Shown: one piece after another, positions 18,233 through 27,173 of the stretch | Numbering within the stretch: position 1 is the first letter of the stretch | Layout of the letters: each line of letters starts with the position of its first letter | NCBI RefSeq assembly: GCF_027359925.1 | Contig: NZ_CP114767.1 | Span: 2,046,001-2,110,000 of the forward strand | Source of the DNA: Hymenobacter canadensis | Lineage (GTDB): Bacteria > Bacteroidota > Bacteroidia > Cytophagales > Hymenobacteraceae | DNA length: 64,000 nucleotides | Direction of reading: 5' to 3' | Notes under the pieces: generated by a model | Seen by the model: the letters and a program-made list of their open reading frames with translations, nothing else | Database searches by the model: none | Told to the model about the DNA's origin: nothing | Position numbers and translations under genes: made by a program

Positions 18233-18769
18233 CTATACCGGCTCCTCAATCATGAGGTTGTGGTTGGTGTAGATGCAGATGTCGGCAGCAATGTGCAGGG
18301 CTTCTTCCACCATCTGGCGGGCGGTGAGGTGGGGGGCGTGCTTCTTGAGAGCCAGCGCGGCGGCCTGGGCATACATAGCGCCCGAGCCGATGGCGGCCAC
18401 GTCGGAATCGGGCTCCAGCACGTCGCCGGAGCCGGCGATGATGAGCAGCTCGTCCTTGTCGCAGACCACCATCATGGCTTCCAGCTTGCGTAGGTACTGG
18501 TCTTTGCGCCACTCCTTGGCCAGCTCGATGGCGGCGCGGCGCAGCTGGCCGCCGTAGTTGCCGAGCTTCTCCTCGAACCGGTCGAGCAGCAGAAACGCAT
18601 CGGCGGTGGAGCCGGCGAAGCCGGTTACCACTTTGCCGTCGTGGAGCTTGCGCACCTTGCGCACATTGCTCTTGGCCACGTGCTTGTCCATGGTGGCCTG
18701 GCCATCGGCGCCGAGGGCCACCTGGCCGTTGTGGCGCACGCCCAGCACGGTTGTAGAACGGATTTTCAT
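18233..18769 (-). CDS. hslV: HslV peptidase subunit of the HslUV protease
   Basis: 178-residue N-terminal-threonine peptidase of the proteasome fold; a double hexamer of HslV with the HslU ATPase degrades unfolded proteins in the cytosol. The N-terminus is MKIRSTTVLGVRHNG, so the catalytic residue is Thr6 after removal of a five-residue propeptide. ALGADGQATMDKHVAKSN, VVTGFAGSTADAF and AIGSGAMYAQAAA are family blocks. The hslU gene is not in the window. The start at 18769 is the only ATG that gives the short propeptide. Confidence 0.95.
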   Translation of the reverse strand: MKIRSTTVLGVRHNGQVALGADGQATMDKHVAKSNVRKVRKLHDGKVVTGFAGSTADAFLLLDRFEEKLGNYGGQLRRAAIELAKEWRKDQYLRKLEAMMVVCDKDELLIIAGSGDVLEPDSDVAAIGSGAMYAQAAALALKKHAPHLTARQMVEEALHIAADICIYTNHNLMIEEPV

Positions 18770-18815
18770 GGGGTAGTTATTAGTTGTCGGAAGTCAGGAG
18801 GCGGAAAAACGTTTG

Positions 18816-18927
18816 TCATCCTGACGAAGACTCCGCGCATAAAGCGGAGAGACCTTATCATGCCCGAACAACTAACGGGTATCCGTCTTGTTCGGGCGTG
18901 ATAAGGCCCTTCCTTCGTCAAGATGAC
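18816..18927. repeat. Inverted repeat, family A-like
   Basis: It begins GTCATCCTGACGAAG and ends CTTCGTCAAGATGAC. An inner pair (GACCTTATCATGCCCGAACA / TGTTCGGGCGTGATAAGGCC, with mismatches) extends the stem. It lies between the TonB receptor's end and the hslV start. Confidence 0.75.
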
Positions 18928-18951
18928 AGCTGGTTTCGGGCTGACTTCCTA

Positions 18952-21501
18952 TCAGAATCGGGCCTGCAATTTAGCAAAGTAAAACCGCCCGTTCGCGCCC
19001 ATCTGCACCGGGTCCCAGGCGCCGCCGGTTTCCGTGCGCTGCGGATCGAACAGCGTGGGGTAACGGTTGAACAGGTTGGTGCTGCCTGCCGAGAGCTGCA
19101 GGTGGTCGGTGAGGGCGTAGCTGAACGTGAGGTCCGTGGTGACACGGGCATCGTAGTTCATGTCGGCGCCGTCGAAATCCACGAGCCGCACCTTGTCGAA
19201 GCGCACGAAGCGCAGCAGCGTGCTGAAGCGGCCCAGCTGGTAGTCGAAGGTGAGGTTGATTTTGGACGGCGGCGCCGAGGCTTTCACAAACGCCTGCTCG
19301 CGGGGCCCGAAGAAGTCGTCTTCGCGGCCGGCCAGGCGGCCCGTGGTCTGCACCCGGTCAATCTTCAGGTTATTGATGTTGGCGGCCAGCGTGGAGTTGA
19401 GGCGGCCGGTACCCAGCGTGGCCGTGTGGTTCAGCACCACGTCCAGGCCAATGGAGCGGGTGTCGGCAGCATTGGCGAAGAACTGCGCCTGGTCCACGTT
19501 CAGCGCCACCAGATCGGGCCCGATAACCGGGTCTTCGGCCGAGAACTGGCTGGTGAGCACCACCCGGTCTTTCACCTTGATGTAGTAGCCATCCACGGTC
19601 AAACTCAGCGACGAGCCAATGCGGCTGGTGAAGCCCACGTTGGCGCTATTGGAGGTTTCCTGCTTGAGAGCCGGCACGCCCAGCTTCTGGGTTACGGCGC
19701 TGTTGTTGCGGGCCAGCAGCACCTCCACCGGTTCGCCGTTGATGAAGTTGGTGAACGTGGAGTTGAAGTTGATCTGGGCCAGCGACGGGGCCCGGAAGCC
19801 GGTGCTATAGGTGCCGCGCAGGGTCAGAAACTCAGTCAGGTTGTAGCGCGTCGAAACCTTGTAGTTGAGCGTGCTGCCGAAGTCAGTGTAGTGCTCGTAG
19901 CGGAGAGCGGCGGCCAACAGCCATTGCTGGGTCACACTCAGCTCGGCGTCTACGTAGGCGCCCACGTTGTCGCGCTGGGCCTTGATGGCGTCGCCGGGCT
20001 GGTAGCCTGGGAAGCCCTGCGAGCCGCCCGATTTGGTGGGGTCGTAGTTGCGGTAGGAAGCTTCCTCGCCGGCAAACAGCGAGTACCACTCGCGCCGGAA
20101 TTCCGCCCCAGCGGCCACATTCAGGCCCTGCAGCACGGTTTTGTAGTTGCGCGTGAGGCCCAAGCTCACCACGTCCTGCTGCAGCTGGAAGCCGCCGGCG
20201 TAGAAGCTGGTGGGCGAAGCCGCGCCCAGCGAGGCGTTCAGCGTGTTACGTAGCCCGTACTCGAAGCGGTTGGAGCCGAAGTTGTTGCTCAGGTCCAGGT
20301 CCCACTCGCCCAACTTGGTGCGCACCCCAGCCACCGCCGACACGTCCACGATGTCGCTGGTAATGATGGGGTCGAAGCCGTTGGGGTAGATGGATGGCAC
20401 GTTGCGGTCGTCGTCGGCGAAGCGGGTCCAAGCGTAGGCGTCGCCCTGGCGCTTGTTGGCGCCCCCGAACACGTACACATGCGTCTGGTCGCTCACGGCA
20501 AACTTGGAGTTGACGTAGGCCGAGAGGTTGGACACTTTAGGGTCACCGTACTCGCGGCGAGCCAGGCCGCCGGGGCCGACCGGCACGTTGGCGCGCTGGG
20601 TGTGCTGGCGCTGATTGAAGTCGACGGTGGCATTCACGAAGCTGCCCTGTTCGCCCAGGCCCACCCCATAGTTGACGTTGGCGTTGAAGTTGCCGCCATC
20701 GAACTTCTGGTCGTCGCGGCGGTATTTGGCGTCGTAGGCACCGTAGTTGACGCTGGTGGTTAGCTCGTTCACGGAGCTTTTGAGCACGATGTTAATCACG
20801 CCGGCAATAGCGTCGGAGCCGTACTGGGCCGCCGCACCGTCGCGCAGAATCTCAATCCGCTCGATGCTGGCCGCCGGAATGACGTTCAGGTCGGTGCCGG
20901 TGTTACCGCGCCCCCGCGAGCCAAACAGGTTCACCAGCGCCGACTGGTGCTGGCGCTTGCCGTTCACGAGCACCAGCGTCTGGTCGGGGCCGAGGCCGCG
21001 CAAGGAAGCTGGGTCTACGTGGTCGGCGCCGTCGGAGCCGGTCTGGCGGTTGGAGTTGAACGAGGGCGCCACGAACTGCAGCAGCTGGTTCACGTCGAGC
21101 TGGCCGGTTTTGGTGGTCACCTCCCGAAGGTCGATAATGTCCACCGGTGAAGGCGAATCCGTGACGGAGCGATTCTGGCTGCGCGAGCCCACCACCTGCA
21201 CCGCACCCAGGCTGGTGGAGGCATCGGCCAGCTTCACGCTTACGCTGCCGCTACCAGCCACTTCCTGCGTAGTGTAGCCAATCGAGCTGATCACCAGCCG
21301 CGGACTGGCCGCCCTGGACGACAGCGTGAAGCGGCCGGCATTGTCGGTGGCGGTGCCGTTGTTGGTGCCTTTCTCCACCACCGTAGCGCCGATAACGGGC
21401 CGGCCGGCAGCATCCAGCACCTGCCCCGAGAGGGTCTGGGACTGGCCATAGGCGGTAAGGCTGGCCACGCTGAGCGCAGCAACAAGTAACTGTTGTTTCA
21501 T
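18952..21501 (-). CDS. TonB-dependent outer-membrane receptor
   Basis: 849-residue outer-membrane transporter. A Sec signal peptide (MKQQLLVAALSVASLTAYGQ) is followed by a carboxypeptidase-regulatory-like domain (TLSGQVLDAAGRPVIGATVV, about 22-100). The plug domain spans about 115-250 (PVDIIDLREV, ASLRGLGPDQTLVLVNGKR, IERIEILRDGAAAQYGSDAI), and the rest is a beta-barrel ending FYFAKLQARF with the aromatic C-terminus needed for assembly. No SusD partner is adjacent, so the ligand is unknown; import of a siderophore, vitamin or other small molecule is more likely than SusCD-type glycan uptake. The start at 21501 gives the signal peptide. Confidence 0.93.
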   Translation of the reverse strand: MKQQLLVAALSVASLTAYGQSQTLSGQVLDAAGRPVIGATVVEKGTNNGTATDNAGRFTLSSRAASPRLVISSIGYTTQEVAGSGSVSVKLADASTSLGAVQVVGSRSQNRSVTDSPSPVDIIDLREVTTKTGQLDVNQLLQFVAPSFNSNRQTGSDGADHVDPASLRGLGPDQTLVLVNGKRQHQSALVNLFGSRGRGNTGTDLNVIPAASIERIEILRDGAAAQYGSDAIAGVINIVLKSSVNELTTSVNYGAYDAKYRRDDQKFDGGNFNANVNYGVGLGEQGSFVNATVDFNQRQHTQRANVPVGPGGLARREYGDPKVSNLSAYVNSKFAVSDQTHVYVFGGANKRQGDAYAWTRFADDDRNVPSIYPNGFDPIITSDIVDVSAVAGVRTKLGEWDLDLSNNFGSNRFEYGLRNTLNASLGAASPTSFYAGGFQLQQDVVSLGLTRNYKTVLQGLNVAAGAEFRREWYSLFAGEEASYRNYDPTKSGGSQGFPGYQPGDAIKAQRDNVGAYVDAELSVTQQWLLAAALRYEHYTDFGSTLNYKVSTRYNLTEFLTLRGTYSTGFRAPSLAQINFNSTFTNFINGEPVEVLLARNNSAVTQKLGVPALKQETSNSANVGFTSRIGSSLSLTVDGYYIKVKDRVVLTSQFSAEDPVIGPDLVALNVDQAQFFANAADTRSIGLDVVLNHTATLGTGRLNSTLAANINNLKIDRVQTTGRLAGREDDFFGPREQAFVKASAPPSKINLTFDYQLGRFSTLLRFVRFDKVRLVDFDGADMNYDARVTTDLTFSYALTDHLQLSAGSTNLFNRYPTLFDPQRTETGGAWDPVQMGANGRFYFAKLQARF

Positions 21502-21663
21502 ATGAGCTATCTGGTTTTCGTTGTTCAACCATTGCAGGTGCTGCCGGCGCAACGCCCTCCTACGGTAAGTATAGAGGAATTATTACGATTTCCAGCCCCC
21601 TGTGGCTGATGGTGGCGGCCAGTCCCCGCCCAGTCCCGGCCCTTTCCGTCAGTAACCGGGCAT

Positions 21664-21697
21664 AAAAAAAGCCAGCCCCGCTAGAGGGCTGGCTTTT
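21664..21697 (-). terminator. Terminator hairpin after the pyruvate dehydrogenase E2 gene
   Basis: The stem GCCAGCCC / GGGCTGGC, extended by A-T pairs, is followed on the minus strand by TTTTTTTAT. It starts 22 bases past the E2 stop codon. Confidence 0.85.
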
Positions 21698-21718
21698 GTA
21701 TGGAAGCGGTTATGCAAC

Positions 21719-23578
21719 TCAGATGAGCATGCGCATCGGGTCTTCGAGCAGGGCTTTCAGCGTCTGCAGGAAGGCGGCGCCGGTGGCGCCGTCCACCACG
21801 CGGTGGTCGCAGCTCAGCGTCACCTTCATGAGGTTGCCGACGGCCAGCTGGCCATCCTTCACCACGGCGGTCTGCTTGATGCCGCCCACGGCCAGGATGC
21901 AGGCGTCCGGCGGGTTGATGATGGCCGTGAATTCGTCGATGCCGAACATGCCCAGGTTGGAGATGGTGAAGGTGCTTCCCTCCCACTCGGCGGGCTGCAG
22001 CTTCTTGCTCTTGGCTTTGCCGGCCAGCTCCTTCACCTCGGTGGCGATGGTGGAGAGGCCTTTGCCGTCAGCGTTGCGCACTACCGGTACCAGCAGGCCT
22101 TCGTCCACGGCCACGGCCACCCCGATGTTCACCACCTTGTTCTGGCGGATCTTGTCGCCGAGCCACGAGGAATTAACGGCCGGGTGCTGCTTGAGCGCCA
22201 CGGCGGCGGCTTTGATTACCAGGTCGTTGAAGCTGAGCTTCACAGGCGAGAGAGTGTTGAGCTGCGTGCGCACCTCCATGGCCCGGTCCATCAGGATTTC
22301 CATGGTCAGGTAGAAGTGCGGCGCCGTGAACAGGCTCTCGGAGAGGCGGCGGGCAATAACCTTGCGCATCTGCGACACCGGCGTGTCGGTATAGGTGCCG
22401 TCGGCGGGCTGGGCCGCCGGAGCCGGAGCGGCCGGAGCAGTTTCTGCTTTGGGGGCTTCGGCCTTTGGAGCTTCTGCAGCTGCTGGCGCTGCGGCCGGAG
22501 CGGCTGCGGCGGCAGGCTGCGGCGCGGGCGCGGCAGCCTGCTGGGCATTCTCCAGGTCGCGCGACACGATGCGGCCGTTTTCACCGGAGCCTTTCACGCC
22601 GTTCAGGTCGATGCCTTTCTCGCGGGCAATGCTTTTGGCCAGCGGCGAGGCCAGGATGCGGGTGCCGGCGGGCGCCGGTGCTACTGCCGTAACGGCCGCA
22701 GCAGGTGCCGCGGCAGCCGCCGGAGCAGCAGGCGCCGGAGTTGCGGCTGGGGCTGGAGCCGCTGCGGGAGCCGGGGCTTCCTCGGAGGCAGCAGGAGCGG
22801 CTTCGGGAGCAGCAGGAGCCGCTTCGGCCGGGGCCGCGCTACCGCCGCTCTGGCCGCCCAGCAGGGCCTGCACATCAGCACCTTCCTCGCCAATAATGGC
22901 CAAGATGCCGTCTACCGCTACCGATTCGCCGTCTTTGGGGCCAACGTAGAGCAGCGTACCATCCTCGTAGTTTTCCAGCTCCATGGTCGCCTTGTCGGTT
23001 TCCACTTCGGCCAGCACGTCGCCGGACTTCACTTTGTCGCCTACTTTTTTGAGCCACGAGGCAATGGTGCCTTCGGTCATCGTATCGCTCATTTTGGGCA
23101 TCCGGATGACGGTGGCTTTCTTGCCATTGCCAGCGGGTGCGGCCGCGGGGGCCGGGGTTGCTGCCGGAACCGGAGCTGCGGGGGCAGCAGTGGCAGGCGC
23201 TTCAGCTTGTGGCGCTTCCGGAGCCGGAGCAGCTTCCGGAGCGGGAGCCGGAGCAGCTTCCGGAGCGGGAGCCGGAGCAGCTTCGGCCGGAGCCGGGGCG
23301 GCCGGGGCCGCGCCGCCCAACAGGGCAGAAATATCTTCGCCTTCTTTCCCAACAATGGCCAGCAAACCGTCTACGGGTACCGACTCGCCAGCCTGCGGGC
23401 CAATGTGGAGCAGGGTACCGTCTTCGTAGTTTTCCAGCTCCATCGTGGCCTTATCGGTTTCGACTTCCGCCAGAATGTCTCCGGATTTCACTTTATCGCC
23501 TACTTTTTTGAGCCACGAAGCAATGACCCCATCGGTCATCGTGTCGCTCATTTTGGGCATTTTTATGATTTCGGCCAT
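21719..23578 (-). CDS. pdhC: Pyruvate dehydrogenase complex E2, dihydrolipoamide acetyltransferase
   Basis: 619-residue core enzyme that moves acetyl groups from lipoyl arms to CoA. Two lipoyl domains (residues 1-85 and 155-240) each carry the lipoylated Lys in VETDKATME (Lys43 and Lys196). Long Ala/Pro linkers separate them and precede the E1/E3-binding domain (ILASPLAKSIAREKGIDL). The acetyltransferase domain ends with SCDHRVVDG (His592, Asp596). Residues outside the linkers are well conserved between the two lipoyl domains, suggesting a tandem duplication. E1 and E3 genes are not adjacent. The start at 23578 (MAEIIKMPKMSDTM) follows a consensus promoter. Confidence 0.96.
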   Translation of the reverse strand: MAEIIKMPKMSDTMTDGVIASWLKKVGDKVKSGDILAEVETDKATMELENYEDGTLLHIGPQAGESVPVDGLLAIVGKEGEDISALLGGAAPAAPAPAEAAPAPAPEAAPAPAPEAAPAPEAPQAEAPATAAPAAPVPAATPAPAAAPAGNGKKATVIRMPKMSDTMTEGTIASWLKKVGDKVKSGDVLAEVETDKATMELENYEDGTLLYVGPKDGESVAVDGILAIIGEEGADVQALLGGQSGGSAAPAEAAPAAPEAAPAASEEAPAPAAAPAPAATPAPAAPAAAAAPAAAVTAVAPAPAGTRILASPLAKSIAREKGIDLNGVKGSGENGRIVSRDLENAQQAAAPAPQPAAAAAPAAAPAAAEAPKAEAPKAETAPAAPAPAAQPADGTYTDTPVSQMRKVIARRLSESLFTAPHFYLTMEILMDRAMEVRTQLNTLSPVKLSFNDLVIKAAAVALKQHPAVNSSWLGDKIRQNKVVNIGVAVAVDEGLLVPVVRNADGKGLSTIATEVKELAGKAKSKKLQPAEWEGSTFTISNLGMFGIDEFTAIINPPDACILAVGGIKQTAVVKDGQLAVGNLMKVTLSCDHRVVDGATGAAFLQTLKALLEDPMRMLI

Positions 23579-23605
23579 CTGCGTCTACTGTTGAATTGAA
23601 TGGGT

Positions 23606-23635
23606 CAAAATTAGCCCGAAAATCCGGGGGTGCAA
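23606..23635 (-). promoter_or_regulatory. Consensus Bacteroidota promoter for the E2 gene
   Basis: On the minus strand TTG (23635-23633), 19 bases, then TAATTTTG (23613-23606): a full match to TTG-N19-TAnnTTTG. The -7 element ends 27 bases before the ATG. The rest of the 254-base gap up to 23832 shows no gene or repeat. Confidence 0.7.
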
Positions 23636-23832
23636 ACGAAAGTCTCGCCTAAGCCCGTGCCTGCCAAGAGCGAATTTTCGCCTGCGAGTCTGCCTTGCAC
23701 CTTGCCCGCGACCCATTCCCCGCGGTTAGGCAGCCATTTCCTCCCTGACTGAGCGTCAAACAACTCAGGCGCCACCTTGGCTGCTCCCCTGCTGCCGAAA
23801 CAGTCGGCTACTACTGTCCCATATCCGTCTTG

Positions 23833-24603
23833 CTACAGTTCCCGCACCCAGATGTTGCGGAAGCTGAGCGGCTCGCTCGGGTCGCCGTGCGACTGGAGCT
23901 TGATGGGCGACGGGCCGTGCGCCTGGTAGCTGGGCGGCCCGATGTACACGGTGGCGCCCTTCAACTCCGTGTTATTCTGGACCAGTATGCCATTGAAGAG
24001 CACTGTCACGCGGGCCGGCGTCAGCAGGGAGCCGTCGGGTTTGAAGGTGGGCGCGGTCCACATTACGTCGTACGACTGCCACTGGCCGGGCTTCTGGGTG
24101 GGGTTAGCCAGCGGAATAACCTGCTTGTAGATGCTGCCGGCCATGCCATTCACGTAGGTTTCATTCTGGTAGGAGTCCAGAATCTGCAGCTCGTAGCCTA
24201 GGTCGCCTTTGCCCAGGGAGGCCAGAAACAGACCACTATTGCCGCGCACCTGCCCGGAGCCGGCAATGGTAGCCGGCACCCGCCACTCCAGGTGCAGCTG
24301 GTAGTTGGTGAATTTCTGCTTGGTTTCGATGTTGCCCGTTTTCTTATCCACGGTCAGCAGCCCGTCGGCCACTTTCCAGCCGGCCGGCTTGGTGCGGTCC
24401 TCCACCGACACCCACTGCGACAGGTCGCGGCCGTTGAAGAGCACTACCGCATCGGAGGGCGGCGCGGTGAACACGCCGGTGGCGGCTACCACTTTGGGCG
24501 CGGGCTTCCAGACTTCGGTATCCTCGGGCTTGCCTTGCGGTTTGGTTTGTGCCACGGCGGAAAGGCTGATGACTAATGCGGGAATGAGAATGGCTAATTT
24601 CAT
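23833..24603 (-). CDS. DUF1080 3-keto-glycoside hydrolase-like exported protein
   Basis: 256 residues with a Sec signal peptide (MKLAILIPALVISLSAVAQT). The rest is one DUF1080 concanavalin-like domain: VVLFNGRDLSQWV, FTNYQLHLEWRVP, GNSGLFLAS, YELQILDSYQNETYVNGMAG and the closing EPLSFRNIWVREL. DUF1080 proteins studied in gut Bacteroides cleave glycosides after oxidation at C3. The neighbouring GMC dehydrogenase, cytochrome c, isomerases and Gfo/Idh/MocA enzyme support the same role here, in the periplasm. The substrate is not known. The start at 24603 gives the signal peptide. Confidence 0.88.
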   Translation of the reverse strand: MKLAILIPALVISLSAVAQTKPQGKPEDTEVWKPAPKVVAATGVFTAPPSDAVVLFNGRDLSQWVSVEDRTKPAGWKVADGLLTVDKKTGNIETKQKFTNYQLHLEWRVPATIAGSGQVRGNSGLFLASLGKGDLGYELQILDSYQNETYVNGMAGSIYKQVIPLANPTQKPGQWQSYDVMWTAPTFKPDGSLLTPARVTVLFNGILVQNNTELKGATVYIGPPSYQAHGPSPIKLQSHGDPSEPLSFRNIWVREL

Positions 24604-24638
24604 GGGCAAGAAATGAGAGGCGGATGGGAATAAAGAGC

Positions 24639-24836
24639 GTCCTGCTGAGCGGAGCCGAAGCATCTCTACCGCTTCGTTGGTCGATTGTAGAAACGCTACA
24701 CTTCGCGTCTCCTAGTTGCTGACGTTGGGGCGGCCGATTCGTTCTGGCGGGAGACGCGAAGTGTCGCGTCTCTACATCGTTTAATGAGGTTGAGGTTGGC
24801 CAGCGGTAGAGCTGCTTCGACTTCGCCCAGCATGAC
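24639..24836. repeat. Family A inverted repeat with a family D element inside its loop
   Basis: The outer arms are CTGCTGAGCGGAGCCGAAGC...CTCTACCGC on the left and GCGGTAGAG...CGCCCAGCATGAC on the right, the family A ends. The loop between them holds a complete family D element (24686-24776). It fills most of the 305-base gap between the DUF1080 gene and the hydroxypyruvate-isomerase-like gene. Confidence 0.8.
24686..24776. repeat. Dispersed inverted repeat, family D copy 2 (nested)
   Basis: TGTAGAAACGCTACACTTCG on the left pairs with CGAAGTGTCGCGTCTCTACA on the right. The interior holds AGTTGCTGACGTTGGGGCGG, matching the family D copy at 1934-2030. Confidence 0.8.
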
Positions 24837-24840
24837 AGGA

Positions 24841-24895
24841 TTACGTTGGCAGCGTCAGCACGCGAGATTCCTCGCGCTGCTCGGAATGACGTTCT
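24841..24895. repeat. Unpaired half of a family A element
   Basis: TTACGTTGGCAGCGTCAGCA runs into CGCGAGATTCCTCG and ends TCGGAATGACGTTCT. It matches the right half of the element at 32398-32492 but has no left partner here. Confidence 0.65.
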
Positions 24896-24908
24896 ACTGG
24901 GTTTGGTT

Positions 24909-25793
24909 CTACACGTCACACAGCCGCACGGCCTCGCGCAACGACTGCAACCCATCGGCTTGCCGCGGCATGAACTCCTGGGCCACGTAGCCCTGAAAGC
25001 CGGTGGCCTGGATGGCGCGCATGATGGCCGGGTAGTTCAGCTCCTGGGTATCGTCGAGCTCGTGGCGGCCGGGCACGCCGGCGGTGTGGTAGTGGGCAAT
25101 GTAGCGGTGGTGGTCGGTGAGGGTGCGGATAACGTCGCCCTCGTTGATTTGCATGTGGTAGATGTCGTAAAGCAGCTTGAAGTGCTCCGAGTCCAGCCGT
25201 TTGGCCAGCTCCACGCCCCAGGCGGTCCGGTCGCACTGGTAGTCGGGGTGGTCGATTTTGCTGTTGAGCAGCTCCATCACCAGCACCACCTTGTGCTTGG
25301 CAGCCAGTGCCATCAGCGGCTGCAGGCCCGCCACGCAATTGGCCAAACCGGCCTCTTCGGAGAGGCCGCGGCGGCTGCCGCTGAAGCAGATGAGGTTGGT
25401 GTAGCCGGCCTGCGCCACCTGCGGAATCATGGCGGCGTAGCGCTGCCGCAGCTGGGCGTGGAATTTGGGGTCGTTGAAGCCATCGGTGAGGTTGATTTCC
25501 GCGCCGTTGCACATCGGCGAGTCGAGGCCGTACTTTTTGAGCGTGGGCCACTCGGCGGGCCCGACCAGATCAATACCATTGAGGCCCATAGCTTTGGCAG
25601 CCGCGCACAGCTCTTCCAGCGGCAGCTTGCCAAAGCACCAGCGGCACACCGACTGCTTCAGGTTGTTCTTTAAAGGTGCGGAAGCGGCCGGCTTCTCCTC
25701 AGCCGAACACGCCGCCGACATCCCCAGCGTGCCCACGGCTGCCGTGCCGGTTACCAGGCCTTTCAGCGCCGCCCTTCGGTTCCAGGTGGCCAT
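24909..25793 (-). CDS. Hydroxypyruvate isomerase-like TIM-barrel protein, exported
   Basis: 294-residue AP-endonuclease-2/xylose-isomerase-like TIM barrel, closest in pattern to hydroxypyruvate isomerases: GLNGIDLVGPAEWPTLKK, NLICFSGSRRGLSEE, VVLVMELLNSKIDHPDYQCD, LLYDIYHMQINEGD, YIAHYHTAGVPGRHELDD and YVAQEFMP. Metal ligands are expected at Glu in VMELL, Asp in LYDIYH, His in HYHTAG and Glu in AQEF. The N-terminus has a twin-arginine signal (NRRAALKGLVTG) and a lipobox-like SAAC, so it acts outside the cytoplasm. It lies 2 bases after the MFS gene, a clear operon. The true substrate in this pathway is unknown. Confidence 0.87.
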   Translation of the reverse strand: MATWNRRAALKGLVTGTAAVGTLGMSAACSAEEKPAASAPLKNNLKQSVCRWCFGKLPLEELCAAAKAMGLNGIDLVGPAEWPTLKKYGLDSPMCNGAEINLTDGFNDPKFHAQLRQRYAAMIPQVAQAGYTNLICFSGSRRGLSEEAGLANCVAGLQPLMALAAKHKVVLVMELLNSKIDHPDYQCDRTAWGVELAKRLDSEHFKLLYDIYHMQINEGDVIRTLTDHHRYIAHYHTAGVPGRHELDDTQELNYPAIMRAIQATGFQGYVAQEFMPRQADGLQSLREAVRLCDV

Positions 25794-25795
25794 GG

Positions 25796-27055
25796 CTAAA
25801 CGACTTGTGTAAGCGGCGTGGCCGGGTCCTGCAGGGTATCAGCTATGGCTGCGGTCTGCGGCTGGGGCTGCTCCCGGAAGAAGGCCAGGAAGGCCAGCAG
25901 CACCACCACCGCAATGCCGGCCGGAATCAGCCAGATCATGCGCCAATCGTGGGTGGTGGGGGTGGTCTGGTAAGCATCGAAGATGCGGCCCGAGAGCAGC
26001 GTGCCGATGAGCATGCCCACGCCGTAGGTGGCCAGCGTGATGAAGCCCTGGGCGGAGCTTTTGAACCGCTCGCCGGCCAGGTTGTCGGTGTAAATCTGGC
26101 CCGTCACGAAGAAGAAGTCGTAGCAGACGCCGTGCAACACGATGCCCGCAATCAGCATCCAATAGTTGCCGAGGCCGTCGCCGTAGGCGAAAAACAGGTA
26201 GCGCAGCACCCAGGCCGCCATGCCGATGGCCAGCATCTTCTTCACGCCCAGCCGGCTGAAAAACAGCGGAATGGCCAGCATAAACAGCAGCTCCGACACC
26301 TGACCCAAGCTCTGCACTCCCGCCGCCGACTTCATTCCGACTTCGTTGAGAAACGGATTGGTGAAGCCATAGTAGAAGGCCAACGGAATGCAGATGGCAA
26401 TGGACGCCAAAAAGAAGATGAGGTAGGAACGGTTGCGCAGCATCCCAATGGCTTCCAGGCCCAGCAGGTCGCCGAGGGAGCTGGTTTGGTCCTTTTTCAC
26501 GGGTGGGGTGGCCGGCAGCGTGAAGCTGAACACGCCCAGCAGGGCCGAGGCGCCGGCCGCCATCAGGAAGGTGCTTTGCAGGCTGTTGGTCTGCTCCCAG
26601 TTCAGCCAGCCGATGGTGAGGCCGGCCACAATCCAGCCCAGCGTGCCCAGCACCCGGATGGGCGCAAACTCCTTCTGCGGGTTCCGCATTTGCCGGAAGC
26701 TGATGGAGTTCACCAAAGCCAGCGTGGGCATATACAGCACCATATAGGTGAGGATGCTGGGGTAGAAGCTGCTGAAATCGGGGGCCACCGATGCCCGCCA
26801 CAGCAGCACCGCACCGGCCAGGTGCAACACGCCCAGAATCTTCTGGGCCGAGAAAAACCGATCGGCAATGAGCCCGATGATGAACGGTGCCACAATGGCC
26901 CCGATAGACTGCGTGAGAAACGCCACGCCCACCTGCGTACCCGACGCGCCCAGGTTGCGCAACAGGTAGGTGCCCAGCGTCACGAACCACGCGCCCCAGA
27001 TAAAGAACTCCAGGAACATCATGATGGATAGCCGTATGCGGATGGAAGCAGTCAT
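25796..27055 (-). CDS. MFS permease (nucleoside/sugar:H+ symporter type)
   Basis: 419 residues with about 12 membrane segments, starting MTASIRIRLSIMMFLEFFIW. The block FFIWGAWFVTLGTYL and the loops ADRFFSAQKILG and TDNLAGERFKSSAQGF match the NupG-type family, which in Bacteroidota often sits beside sugar isomerases and oxidoreductases. The likely role is uptake of a monosaccharide or keto-sugar released in the periplasm. The stop lies 2 bases before the next gene's ATG, and the upstream boundary is a palindromic repeat. Confidence 0.88.
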   Translation of the reverse strand: MTASIRIRLSIMMFLEFFIWGAWFVTLGTYLLRNLGASGTQVGVAFLTQSIGAIVAPFIIGLIADRFFSAQKILGVLHLAGAVLLWRASVAPDFSSFYPSILTYMVLYMPTLALVNSISFRQMRNPQKEFAPIRVLGTLGWIVAGLTIGWLNWEQTNSLQSTFLMAAGASALLGVFSFTLPATPPVKKDQTSSLGDLLGLEAIGMLRNRSYLIFFLASIAICIPLAFYYGFTNPFLNEVGMKSAAGVQSLGQVSELLFMLAIPLFFSRLGVKKMLAIGMAAWVLRYLFFAYGDGLGNYWMLIAGIVLHGVCYDFFFVTGQIYTDNLAGERFKSSAQGFITLATYGVGMLIGTLLSGRIFDAYQTTPTTHDWRMIWLIPAGIAVVVLLAFLAFFREQPQPQTAAIADTLQDPATPLTQVV

Positions 27056-27091
27056 GGGCAGGCAGGGATTGGTGGGAATAAAATGGAATTT

Positions 27092-27166
27092 GTCATTCCG
27101 ACGAAGGAGGAATCTGAGGTAACTGATCCAACGATTTTATCCAGATTCCTCCTTCGTCGGAATGAC
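27092..27166. repeat. Inverted repeat, family A-like (GTCATTCCGACGAAGGAGGA)
   Basis: The arms GTCATTCCGACGAAGGAGGA(ATCTG) and their complement are separated by about 26 bases. It occupies the gap between the cytochrome c and MFS genes, 8 bases from the cytochrome's stop codon. Confidence 0.85.
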
Positions 27167-27173
27167 AGACTAG

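Noticed and set aside
18952..21501. SusC-type glycan receptor
   Set aside because: No SusD-like gene is adjacent and there are no glycoside hydrolases beside it, so a general TonB receptor call is safer.
21803..23599. 598-codon plus-strand frame opposite the pyruvate dehydrogenase E2 gene
   Set aside because: It mirrors the Ala/Pro linkers and lipoyl domains of E2.
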